DNA from: Paenibacillus_AA sp045062745
GTDB taxonomy: Bacteria; Bacillota; Bacilli; Paenibacillales; NBRC-103111
Length of the DNA: 64,000 bases
Assembly: GCF_045062745.1 (NCBI RefSeq)
Contig: NZ_JBJGED010000026.1
Span: forward strand, 42,266-106,265
Direction: 5' to 3'
A model generated the notes under the pieces. That model saw nothing but the letters and a program-made list of their open reading frames with translations, did not search any database and had not been told where the DNA came from. Shown one piece after another: positions 25,964 to 33,214 of this stretch (position 1 is its first letter; every line of letters begins with the position of its first letter). The position numbers and the translations under genes were made by a program.

Positions 25964-26833
25964 ATGCCAGGCCGCAAAGGGATTCGGCTATTCCCAACAT
26001 TCAATGCGCTGTTTTTCGTCATTCTGTGCTTGTCCATGATCGCGCCGATGATCCACCTAGCCGCAGTCTCGCTTAGCTCGCCGGTGTATGCCAACGCCAA
26101 GCTCGTCAGCTTCTGGCCGAAGGGCTTCAACGTGGAGGTATACCGCACCATCTTCGGCATGGGCAACATGTGGAACGCGTTGTGGAACAGCGTAATTATT
26201 ACCGTCTTCGGCACCCTGATCGCCCTCGCGTTCACATCGACGCTGGCGTTCTCGCTGTCGCGTCCCAAGATGACCGGCCGCCGCTGGGTGCTCCGCGGCA
26301 TTATCCTGACGTTCATCTTCTCGGCACCGCTCATCCCGAATTACTTGCTGATCCGGTCGCTCGGGATGGAGAATACGCTCTGGGTGCTCATGATTCCGGG
26401 CGCGCTTAATGCGTTCAATGTCATCATCATGAAAACATTCTTCCAGGGCATCTCGAGCGAGATGTTCGAGGCGTCCAAGATTGACGGCTGCACCGAGTTC
26501 GGCACGTTCTGGCGTATCGCCATCCCGCTGTCCGCTCCCGTGATCGCCACCATCGCATTGTTCCATGCCGTAGGGCAATGGAACTCGTACTTCAACGCGA
26601 TCATCTTCATCCGCGACAAAAGCTTGCTCCCGCTTCAGGTGTTATTGCGCAACTTGATCATGGAGGAGCAGGCCAATCAGATGGCGTCTACGACCGAGCT
26701 TGCCACCTTGCTGACACCGGAGATGCTGAAGGCCGGCATCACACTGTTCGCCACCGTGCCGATCCTGATCGTGTACCCGTTCCTGCAAAAGTATTTCGTC
26801 AAGGGCGCGATGGTCGGGTCTTTGAAGGAGTAG
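25964..26833 (+). CDS. Sugar ABC transporter permease, YtcP/LplC type
   Basis: 289 residues, six hydrophobic segments, EAA loop MFEASKIDGCTEFGTFWRIAIPLS (about 166-189). It forms the heterodimeric channel with the preceding permease. GGAGG lies upstream of the ATG, 30 bp after the previous stop; a strong terminator ends the operon. Confidence 0.95.
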   Translation: MPGRKGIRLFPTFNALFFVILCLSMIAPMIHLAAVSLSSPVYANAKLVSFWPKGFNVEVYRTIFGMGNMWNALWNSVIITVFGTLIALAFTSTLAFSLSRPKMTGRRWVLRGIILTFIFSAPLIPNYLLIRSLGMENTLWVLMIPGALNAFNVIIMKTFFQGISSEMFEASKIDGCTEFGTFWRIAIPLSAPVIATIALFHAVGQWNSYFNAIIFIRDKSLLPLQVLLRNLIMEEQANQMASTTELATLLTPEMLKAGITLFATVPILIVYPFLQKYFVKGAMVGSLKE

Positions 26834-26865
26834 CATAGTTTCAAAAAATGCAGGGTACAGAAAAT

Positions 26866-26904
26866 AGGCCCATCGGTAGTCGTAAACTGCCAATGGGCCT
26901 TTTT
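26866..26904 (+). terminator. Terminator of the sugar importer operon
   Basis: A 15-bp stem with one mismatch and one G-U pair (26866-26880 with 26886-26900), 5-nt loop, then TTTTT. Confidence 0.92.
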
Positions 26905-26911
26905 AACTTCT

Positions 26912-27034
26912 TATGACCACTATCCCTTTCACTCAGTACGTCCAAAGAATCTTCAAACACCCCGACTACTCGTTGTTTCTCTTTTCCAAAATCCCTTAAT
27001 CGCGCCAATCTGAGCGAAAGGGATAGTGGCCATA
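26912..27034. repeat. 123-bp element bounded by 25-bp inverted repeats
   Basis: The 25 bases 26912-26936 and the complement of 27010-27034 match at 23 of 25 positions; key core ACTATCCCTTTC. The interior (about 73 bp) is AT-richer than the surroundings. It lies between the convergent importer operon and the histidine kinase gene, after a proper terminator, so it is not needed for termination of the plus-strand operon. It could be a small mobile (MITE-like) element or a structured transcript end for the kinase operon. Confidence 0.75.
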
Positions 27035-27104
27035 AGGAGCGGGAATACCCCAATTCCCTCGAACAAGCGTGGATTCAACTGCATAGAAAATACATAATTT
27101 ACCA

Positions 27105-28580
27105 TCAACCCGAAGTTTCCCAAGGAACACCCGGCAGCCAGACGCGAAACACCGAACCTTTCCCCGGCATCGTATCCACTCGAATCAACCCGCCGTGCAG
27201 GTCCACGATCGACTTCGTAATGGCGAGGCCGAGGCCGGCGCCTCCATATTTGCGCGCTCGAGACGTGTCCACCCGATAAAAGCGGTTGAACACGAGCGGC
27301 AGGTCCTCGGGAGGGATGCCCGGTCCGTTGTCTTCGACGAGCAGCTCAGCTCCTTTCCCGCTTGCTCGTACGGAGACGATAATCGAACCCTTTTCGGCAT
27401 CCGTATGCTGTACGGCATTCTGAAACAAGTTTAAGATGACCTGCTTCATCTTGTCCGGGTCGAACAGGCAAGGGATTTCGGACTCCAGCTGGAACAACAC
27501 TTCTCGGTCCCGTGCCAGGATTCGAAGCTGCGGCTCCATCTCCCGGACAAGTTCATCGAGCTTACCCGGCGTCATCCGGATCGTAGGGCTCCGGTCCAGC
27601 CGCGCCAGCAGCAGCAAGTCCCCCACCAATTTGTTGATTCGTTCCGACTCGCTCATCATGCTGTGCAGTGCCCGGTCCAATTGCTCCGGCTGTTGAGCGG
27701 CCCCTCGGAGCAGCACCTCGAGAAAGCCGTGAATCGTCGTAAGCGGCGTGCGCAGCTCATGGGAAGCATCCGCGATGAACCGGCGCATCATCTCGGTTGT
27801 CTCTTTCTCGGCTTGGAACGAAGACTCGAGACGCTCGAGCATGCCGTTGAAGGAACCGGATAGCCGGTCGATCTCGACCTGACCTTGCACCGCCGGGAAC
27901 CGTTCGGCGAGATTGCCGGCATCGATCTGTTCGACGGTTCGCACCATCTTGGACAGCGGCACGAGCGTTCGTTTCAAAACCGGGAAGAAGGCCAGCAGCC
28001 CGACTAATAGCGCGAGAAGCGACAGGCCGGCGAATGTCATGCTTTGGCTGATCAGGATGGCCTTGAGCGGCTCGGTGCTCGTGCTTACTTGGATCAGTCC
28101 CCGACGGTTGCGGTCAATGAACGGCTGCAGCACTACGAGCTGCTCTTGACGGGAATTGTCTCGAATGATTTGGTAATCCTTGAAATTCTTCGTGCGCAGC
28201 TTCGCCAAGTAAGCTTCCGCCTCCAGCCTAGGGGCTGAAATCGAAGCCGTCTCGAGCAGCACGGTGTAGTTGCCGTTCTCATCGATAAACGCAAGTGTCA
28301 GCTCCCCCTGGAAAGGGGCAGGCGCCTCCCGGCGCCCAACACCGCCCGGACCGAATATTTCCCGTGGGACGGAGTTGGCTTGGGAACGCAAGCTTTCGGC
28401 TTTATTTTCAAATAAAAAGTGCTTGGTCACCACGTACTGTAAGAGGCCTACCAGCAACAAGATGACGGATAAGATCGCAAGCGACCGCGCGAGCAGCTGA
28501 AATCGGAGCGAATTCGGCAGTGCCAGACGCTTGAAGGAATTAAAGATACGGGACAGTCTAGACTTCCACTCTAGCTTCAT
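27105..28580 (-). CDS. Sensor histidine kinase with HAMP domain
   Basis: 491 residues. Two transmembrane helices (about 29-51 and 177-200) enclose an extracellular domain of about 125 residues with no family I recognise. HAMP follows (about 200-252), then the dimerisation domain with phospho-acceptor H274 in FIADASHELRTPLTT, and the ATPase domain with N box NLFQNAVQHTD, G1 VEDNGPGIPPEDL and G2 YGGAGLGLAI. The start overlaps the response regulator stop (ATGA), so both are co-translated. Inferred to respond to envelope-related stimuli, since the adjacent divergent operon encodes export and secreted proteins. Confidence 0.96.
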   Translation of the reverse strand: MKLEWKSRLSRIFNSFKRLALPNSLRFQLLARSLAILSVILLLVGLLQYVVTKHFLFENKAESLRSQANSVPREIFGPGGVGRREAPAPFQGELTLAFIDENGNYTVLLETASISAPRLEAEAYLAKLRTKNFKDYQIIRDNSRQEQLVVLQPFIDRNRRGLIQVSTSTEPLKAILISQSMTFAGLSLLALLVGLLAFFPVLKRTLVPLSKMVRTVEQIDAGNLAERFPAVQGQVEIDRLSGSFNGMLERLESSFQAEKETTEMMRRFIADASHELRTPLTTIHGFLEVLLRGAAQQPEQLDRALHSMMSESERINKLVGDLLLLARLDRSPTIRMTPGKLDELVREMEPQLRILARDREVLFQLESEIPCLFDPDKMKQVILNLFQNAVQHTDAEKGSIIVSVRASGKGAELLVEDNGPGIPPEDLPLVFNRFYRVDTSRARKYGGAGLGLAITKSIVDLHGGLIRVDTMPGKGSVFRVWLPGVPWETSG

Positions 28581-29257
28581 GGCAAATCAACCCGGTATCC
28601 TGAGCCCCTCAATGTCCGGATGAGCCGATGCTCTTTGTCTCCCAGCTTATCCCGCAGCGAACGCACGTACACTTCCACGATATTGTCGTCTCCCGCGAAA
28701 TCATACCCCCACACTTTATCGAGAATCATCGGTTTGCTGAGCACAAGCCCATGATTGATGACCATAAACTTGAGCAGCTCGTATTCGGTCGGCGAGAGCT
28801 CCAGCACGTGATTGTCCAGGCTGATCTCCTTGCGGCGGTCATCAATCCGGAACGGTCCATATGTGACCTCGCCGAGCAAATTCGGGAATTGGTTTCGCAG
28901 CCGGGCCTGAATACGGGCGAGCAGCTCGTCGAAGCTGAACGGCTTGATCATGTAATCGTCGGCGCCGGAATTCAACCCTTTGACCCGGTCGTCCACCTCT
29001 TCCTTGGCGGTCAGCATGATGACGGCCACGTTCTCCGTCTTCTTAATCGTGCGGCACACCTCGAAGCCGTCCATGCCCGGCATCATCACGTCCAGAATGG
29101 CGACATGCGGCTGAAACTCCTTGATTAACCCGATCGCGGTCATCCCGTCCTGCGCGGTCTGCACCTCGAAGCCCTCGTTCAATAATCCGATCTCGAGAAA
29201 CTGCAAAATATGCGGCTCATCGTCGACGGCGACGATGCGGATTCCTTTTACCTTCAT
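28577..29257 (-). CDS. OmpR/PhoB-family response regulator
   Basis: 226 residues. Receiver domain with acidic pair D12/D13, phosphoacceptor D56, T83 and K105; C-terminal winged helix (ELSPTEYELLKFMVINHG; VEVYVRSLRDKLGDKE; LIRTLRGSGYRVD). Regulators of this family bind direct repeats of about 11 bp. Exactly such repeats lie in the divergent promoter region (29354-29414) and in front of two more genes in the window, making this the best candidate to bind them. AGGAG lies 10 bases before the ATG. Confidence 0.96.
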   Translation of the reverse strand: MKVKGIRIVAVDDEPHILQFLEIGLLNEGFEVQTAQDGMTAIGLIKEFQPHVAILDVMMPGMDGFEVCRTIKKTENVAVIMLTAKEEVDDRVKGLNSGADDYMIKPFSFDELLARIQARLRNQFPNLLGEVTYGPFRIDDRRKEISLDNHVLELSPTEYELLKFMVINHGLVLSKPMILDKVWGYDFAGDDNIVEVYVRSLRDKLGDKEHRLIRTLRGSGYRVDLP

Positions 29258-29309
29258 CCATTTATCACTCCTGATTCAAATGGTACCAGTGTTGGCTTTC
29301 CTTCCCCTT

Positions 29310-29338
29310 ATTATCCGCGAGCCGGCAAGAGGCTGCAA
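29310..29338 (-). promoter_or_regulatory. SigA-type promoter of the two-component operon
   Basis: Read on the minus strand: TTGCAG (29338-29333), 17-bp spacer, GATAAT (29315-29310), about 50 bp before the regulator start. The first hexamer of the divergent operator array starts 16 bp upstream of this -35 box, so the regulator could also affect its own promoter. Confidence 0.55.
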
Positions 29339-29353
29339 CCCGAAAAGGCGGCA

Positions 29354-29429
29354 ATCAGCAAACTCTCAGCGGGCGCTCATGAATCGTTCAGCCCGCATTC
29401 AGGCGGCGCTCAGCCAGCGCCCTTATACT
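29354..29429 (+). promoter_or_regulatory. Six-hexamer operator and promoter of the macA-like operon (module 1)
   Basis: Hexamers at an exact 11-bp period: ATCAGC 29354, CTCAGC 29365, CTCATG 29376, TTCAGC 29387, TTCAGG 29398, CTCAGC 29409. A TATACT -10 box lies at 29424-29429, 9 bp after the last hexamer and 70 bp after the start of the first. No TTGACA-like -35 box exists at the right distance, as expected for an activator-dependent promoter. Modules 2 and 3 (39501 and 40641) have identical spacing. Confidence 0.85.
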
Positions 29430-29500
29430 TCAGCTTGTAAAGCAGCTGCAGCCGAAGCAAAGCATGCACTTGCTTGGGCAAACACATAAGGAGGACCGGT

Positions 29501-31279
29501 ATGCAACGGAAGCGCAAAATGGTGTGGACCGTACTCGCGGCGCTTCTTCTGGCGGGAGGCGGAGGGGGCGGCTACTGGGCGTTCGTAGCGAACAAGCCTC
29601 AGACGGCGGCAGCGGAGGCCGCCACGACGACCGCCGTCGCGAAGAAAGGAGAGATTCGGCAATCGGTCTCAGGGACGTCTCAGTTCCAAGCCCAGAGCGT
29701 GCAGAACATAACGACGCCGTCCAGCGGGACGATCAAGACGATGAACTTGACCCGCAGCCTGGCGGTGAAGCAAGGAGACGTGCTGTTCGAGATCGCCAAT
29801 CCGACGCTGGATACGGACTTGAAGGACGCCCAATCGGCCCTGAATAAGCTGAACCGGGAACTGGCCGACCTGGTCGATCAGCAAAACCACTTGCGGGTAA
29901 CGGCGCCTCTGACCGGCAAGCTAACCCTCGCGAACAACTTGGACGTCGGCTCGAATATCAGCGTGAACGGCAAGATCGGGACGATCGCGGACAATTCGTC
30001 ATTGACCGTCAAGCTCGCCTTCCCGCTCGCGGAAGTCATGCAGCTGCAGAAGGGCGATCCCGTCGATTTGAGCGTATCCGGCTATGTGTTGACCAAGACC
30101 GGCACGGTGACGTCCCTCGGTACGCAACCGAAGGTCGATGCGTCAGGGAACAAATTGATTGACGTTCAACTGGACATTACGGGCGATGGTTCGCTGGATG
30201 CGGGCATGCAGGTGTCCGGCAGCGTCCAAGTAAACGGCATCGAAGTGAAATCGTCCGGAACGGCCGCACTGGAGTATGCGAAAACCGTGAACGTGATCGC
30301 CAAGGCGTCCGGTACGATTTCGGAATTGAAGGGGAAGACGGGCGACATTGTCCAAGCCGGAACGACCCTGGTGTCGATCGAGAACAAGACGCTTGCGGAC
30401 AGCATTACCGACAAACAGGTGGACGTGGAGAAGCAAACGGCCGCGGTGGACAACGTGCAGGCGAAGATTAAAGAATTGACCGTTGTGGCTCCGTTCGACG
30501 GCGTGTTCTCTTCCGACTTCGCCGATCAAAAGAAGAACGTGTTGACGAGCTATCCCGTAGGAGCGAAGGTGGAGGCGGGCGTAACCCTCGGGGCGGTGGC
30601 GAATATGAGCGCCATGTCGCTTCCGATTCAGGTCGATGAGCTGGACCTGCCCTCGATCAAACCAGGCATGAAGGCGGAGGTTCGTGTGGATTCCCTGGGC
30701 GTACGGCCGTTCGAAGGGGAGGTCGCCTCAGTCTCTACGGTCGGAGTCACTACTAACGGGGTGACGTATTACGACGTGATGCTGACGGTGAAAAACCCGC
30801 AGGACCAGCTGAAGTATGGCATGACGGCTACGTCGGAGATTTTGATTCAGGACAAAAAGGATGCCCTGCTCGTCCCGATCCAGGCGATCAGCACTTCTCG
30901 AGGCGAATCGAGTGTGACGGTCGTCTCGGCGGACGGCAAGGAGGAGAAACGGCCGGTTAAGATCGGCATTCGCAGCAAGACTCAAGTGGAAATAACGGAT
31001 GGCCTGAAGGAAGGAGAAACCGTCCTGCTGCCAGTTACGCAAAGACAAACAAACGGGACGCAACAGCAGATCGACCAGCTGAGGCAGCAGTTCCAGAACG
31101 GCAACTTCGGCGGCCTCCAAGGCCAAGGCGGATTCCCTGGCGGTGGTGCAGGAGGTGCCGGAGCGGGCGGCGGTGCAGGCGGTGCCGGAGGGGCAGGCGG
31201 CGCAGGAGCCGCAGGAGCCGGAGCGGGAGGAAACACAGGCGGCGGCGCGACTCGGGGAACGACCGGCAGAGGAGGCTGA
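29501..31279 (+). CDS. MacA/HlyD-type membrane fusion protein with Gly-rich tail
   Basis: 592 residues from the ATG at 29501 (AAGGAGG 29488-29494). An N-terminal membrane anchor (VWTVLAALLLAGGGGGGYWAF) is followed by biotinyl-lipoyl-like and beta-barrel domains typical of efflux adaptor proteins (VSGTSQFQAQSVQNI; VRVTAPLTGKL-like LRVTAPLTGKLTLANN; LTVVAPFDGVFSSDF). The last about 60 residues are nearly pure Gly/Ala (GGAGAGGGAGGAGGAG), which is unusual. It heads an operon with an ATPase and a MacB-type permease. In Gram-positives such sets export peptides or lipids or protect the envelope; the substrate is unknown. Confidence 0.9.
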   Translation: MQRKRKMVWTVLAALLLAGGGGGGYWAFVANKPQTAAAEAATTTAVAKKGEIRQSVSGTSQFQAQSVQNITTPSSGTIKTMNLTRSLAVKQGDVLFEIANPTLDTDLKDAQSALNKLNRELADLVDQQNHLRVTAPLTGKLTLANNLDVGSNISVNGKIGTIADNSSLTVKLAFPLAEVMQLQKGDPVDLSVSGYVLTKTGTVTSLGTQPKVDASGNKLIDVQLDITGDGSLDAGMQVSGSVQVNGIEVKSSGTAALEYAKTVNVIAKASGTISELKGKTGDIVQAGTTLVSIENKTLADSITDKQVDVEKQTAAVDNVQAKIKELTVVAPFDGVFSSDFADQKKNVLTSYPVGAKVEAGVTLGAVANMSAMSLPIQVDELDLPSIKPGMKAEVRVDSLGVRPFEGEVASVSTVGVTTNGVTYYDVMLTVKNPQDQLKYGMTATSEILIQDKKDALLVPIQAISTSRGESSVTVVSADGKEEKRPVKIGIRSKTQVEITDGLKEGETVLLPVTQRQTNGTQQQIDQLRQQFQNGNFGGLQGQGGFPGGGAGGAGAGGGAGGAGGAGGAGAAGAGAGGNTGGGATRGTTGRGG

Positions 31280-31284
31280 CCGCG

Positions 31285-32004
31285 ATGAACATGATTGAGC
31301 TGAACAACATCAGCAAAGTGTATGGCCGGGGGTCGGCGCTCGTCCCGATCCTCCAGGAGGTGTCGCTCTCGATCGAAGCCGGCGAGTTCGTCGCCATCGT
31401 AGGCCCGAGCGGCTCGGGCAAATCGACGATGATGAATATGATCGGCCTGCTCGATACGCCTACGGAAGGCACGTACCTTCTCGACGGGGTTGCGACCGAG
31501 AAGCTGTCCGACAGTCAGCTGGCGCGGCTGCGGAATGAGAAGATCGGCTTCATCTTCCAGCAGTTCAATCTGCTGCCCCGTCTATCGGCGGTCGAGAACG
31601 TGGAGCTTCCGCTTATCTATGCCGGCATGGGCAAGCGCGACCGGCGGGAGAGGGCAGCCCATGTGCTGGAGTCGCTCGGGATGGGCGAACGTCTCGGCCA
31701 CCGGCCGAGCCAGCTGTCCGGCGGCCAGCAGCAGCGCGTCGCGATCGCCCGCGCGCTGGCGGTGGCCCCGTCGCTCCTCCTCGCGGACGAGCCGACCGGC
31801 GCTCTGGATTCTCGCACCGGCATCGAGGTGCTGGAGCTCATCATGGAGCTGAACGAGCAGGGCAACACGATCGTCCTCATCACCCACGATCTGCATATCG
31901 CCGAGCATGCGAAGCGGATCGTGTCCATCCGCGACGGCCGCATCGCCGGAGATAAGCCGCATACGCCCCGCATCGCCCCGTCGGGTCAGGAGGTGCTCGT
32001 ATGA
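31285..32004 (+). CDS. MacB/LolD-type ABC transporter ATPase
   Basis: 239 residues, a stand-alone ATPase: Walker A GPSGSGKST (about 46-54), LSGGQQQR signature, Walker B LLLADEPTGALD and switch His in LITHDLHIAEHA. The family energises FtsX/MacB-like permeases by mechanotransmission rather than import. Six bp after the adaptor gene, and its end overlaps the permease start by 4 bp. Confidence 0.96.
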   Translation: MNMIELNNISKVYGRGSALVPILQEVSLSIEAGEFVAIVGPSGSGKSTMMNMIGLLDTPTEGTYLLDGVATEKLSDSQLARLRNEKIGFIFQQFNLLPRLSAVENVELPLIYAGMGKRDRRERAAHVLESLGMGERLGHRPSQLSGGQQQRVAIARALAVAPSLLLADEPTGALDSRTGIEVLELIMELNEQGNTIVLITHDLHIAEHAKRIVSIRDGRIAGDKPHTPRIAPSGQEVLV

Positions 32005-33182
32005 GCCTCGTGGAGCTCCTCATCATGGCGTTGCGCACGATTACGGCGAAGCCGCTGCGCACGCTGCTGACGATGCTCGGCGTCATTATCGGCGTCGGCT
32101 CCGTCGTCACGTTGGTCGCGATCGGACAAGGTACGTCCGCGCAGATCGAGAAACAATATGAAGGGCTCGGCACGAATCTGATCGTGGCCAATCTGAACGG
32201 CAACGGCCGCGCGACGCAGATCAACTATGACAATCTGATGCAGCTCGAGATTTTGCCGGAGATCGATACGATCGCGCCTGTCGTGTCCAAGGCCGGGGCG
32301 ACGGTGAAGGCCGAGCGCGAATCGGACACGTCCTTCTCGGTCATCGGGACGAACGACCGGTACATGTCGGTCATGAAGCTGAGCGTCGCGGAAGGACGGT
32401 TCCTCGTCCCGGCAGACCAGGACTTTCGCAATCAGGTCGCGGTCATCGGCAGCGAGGCGGCCAAGACGCTGTTCGGCTTGGGCAACCCGATCGGCCAAGA
32501 GCTCCACATAGACGGAGTCGTCTACGAAGTTGTCGGTGTACTTAAGGAGAAAGGGTCCAACACGAATGGGACTTCGGCTGACAGCTCGATCATCGTCCCG
32601 CTGTCGGCGGCGACGAGGGCGAGCAAGATGGGCAGCATCCGGACCGCCTACCTGGAAGCGCCGACAAAGGATGACGTCGCGACGGCCCAAGCGACGATCA
32701 CCCAATATTTAACGTACCAGTTCAAAAACGAGAACGGTTTCCGCATCCAGAATCAGGACGAATTGATCAAAGCGAAGAAGGAAGCCTCGAGCACCCTTAC
32801 GAATCAGCTGATCAGCGTGGCGTGCATCTCGCTGCTCGTAGGCGGCATCGGGATCATGAACATCATGCTCGTAACCGTCAGCGAGCGCACTAGGGAGATC
32901 GGCATCCGCAAGTCGATCGGAGCGAGACGCCTGCATATCCTGCTGCAGTTCCTCGCCGAGGCGATGGTGATCAGCGGACTTGGCGGGATACTCGGGCTCG
33001 CCTTGGGTGTGGGCGCGGCTTGGCTATGGCCGCTAATGAACCCAACTCAACCGACGGTCGTTTCGCTCAATATCGGCTTGTATGCACTCGGCTTCTCCGT
33101 GCTCGTCGGCATCGTGTTCGGGCTGTACCCGGCGAATCAGGCTTCGCGTCTCAAGCCGATCGACGCGCTTCGATTCGATTAA
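32001..33182 (+). CDS. MacB/FtsX-type ABC transporter permease
   Basis: 393 residues: first transmembrane helix near 20-42 (TLLTMLGVIIGVGSVVTLVAIG), a large extracellular MacB periplasmic-core-like domain (about 45-270), and three C-terminal helices with the FtsX-type segment GIGIMNIMLVTVSERTREIGIRKSIGA. Forms a tripartite-like export system with the adaptor and ATPase upstream. Translation is coupled by the ATGA overlap. Confidence 0.96.
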   Translation: MSLVELLIMALRTITAKPLRTLLTMLGVIIGVGSVVTLVAIGQGTSAQIEKQYEGLGTNLIVANLNGNGRATQINYDNLMQLEILPEIDTIAPVVSKAGATVKAERESDTSFSVIGTNDRYMSVMKLSVAEGRFLVPADQDFRNQVAVIGSEAAKTLFGLGNPIGQELHIDGVVYEVVGVLKEKGSNTNGTSADSSIIVPLSAATRASKMGSIRTAYLEAPTKDDVATAQATITQYLTYQFKNENGFRIQNQDELIKAKKEASSTLTNQLISVACISLLVGGIGIMNIMLVTVSERTREIGIRKSIGARRLHILLQFLAEAMVISGLGGILGLALGVGAAWLWPLMNPTQPTVVSLNIGLYALGFSVLVGIVFGLYPANQASRLKPIDALRFD

Positions 33183-33214
33183 TCCACCCATCATGAGAAG
33201 GAGGTCGTCACCCC

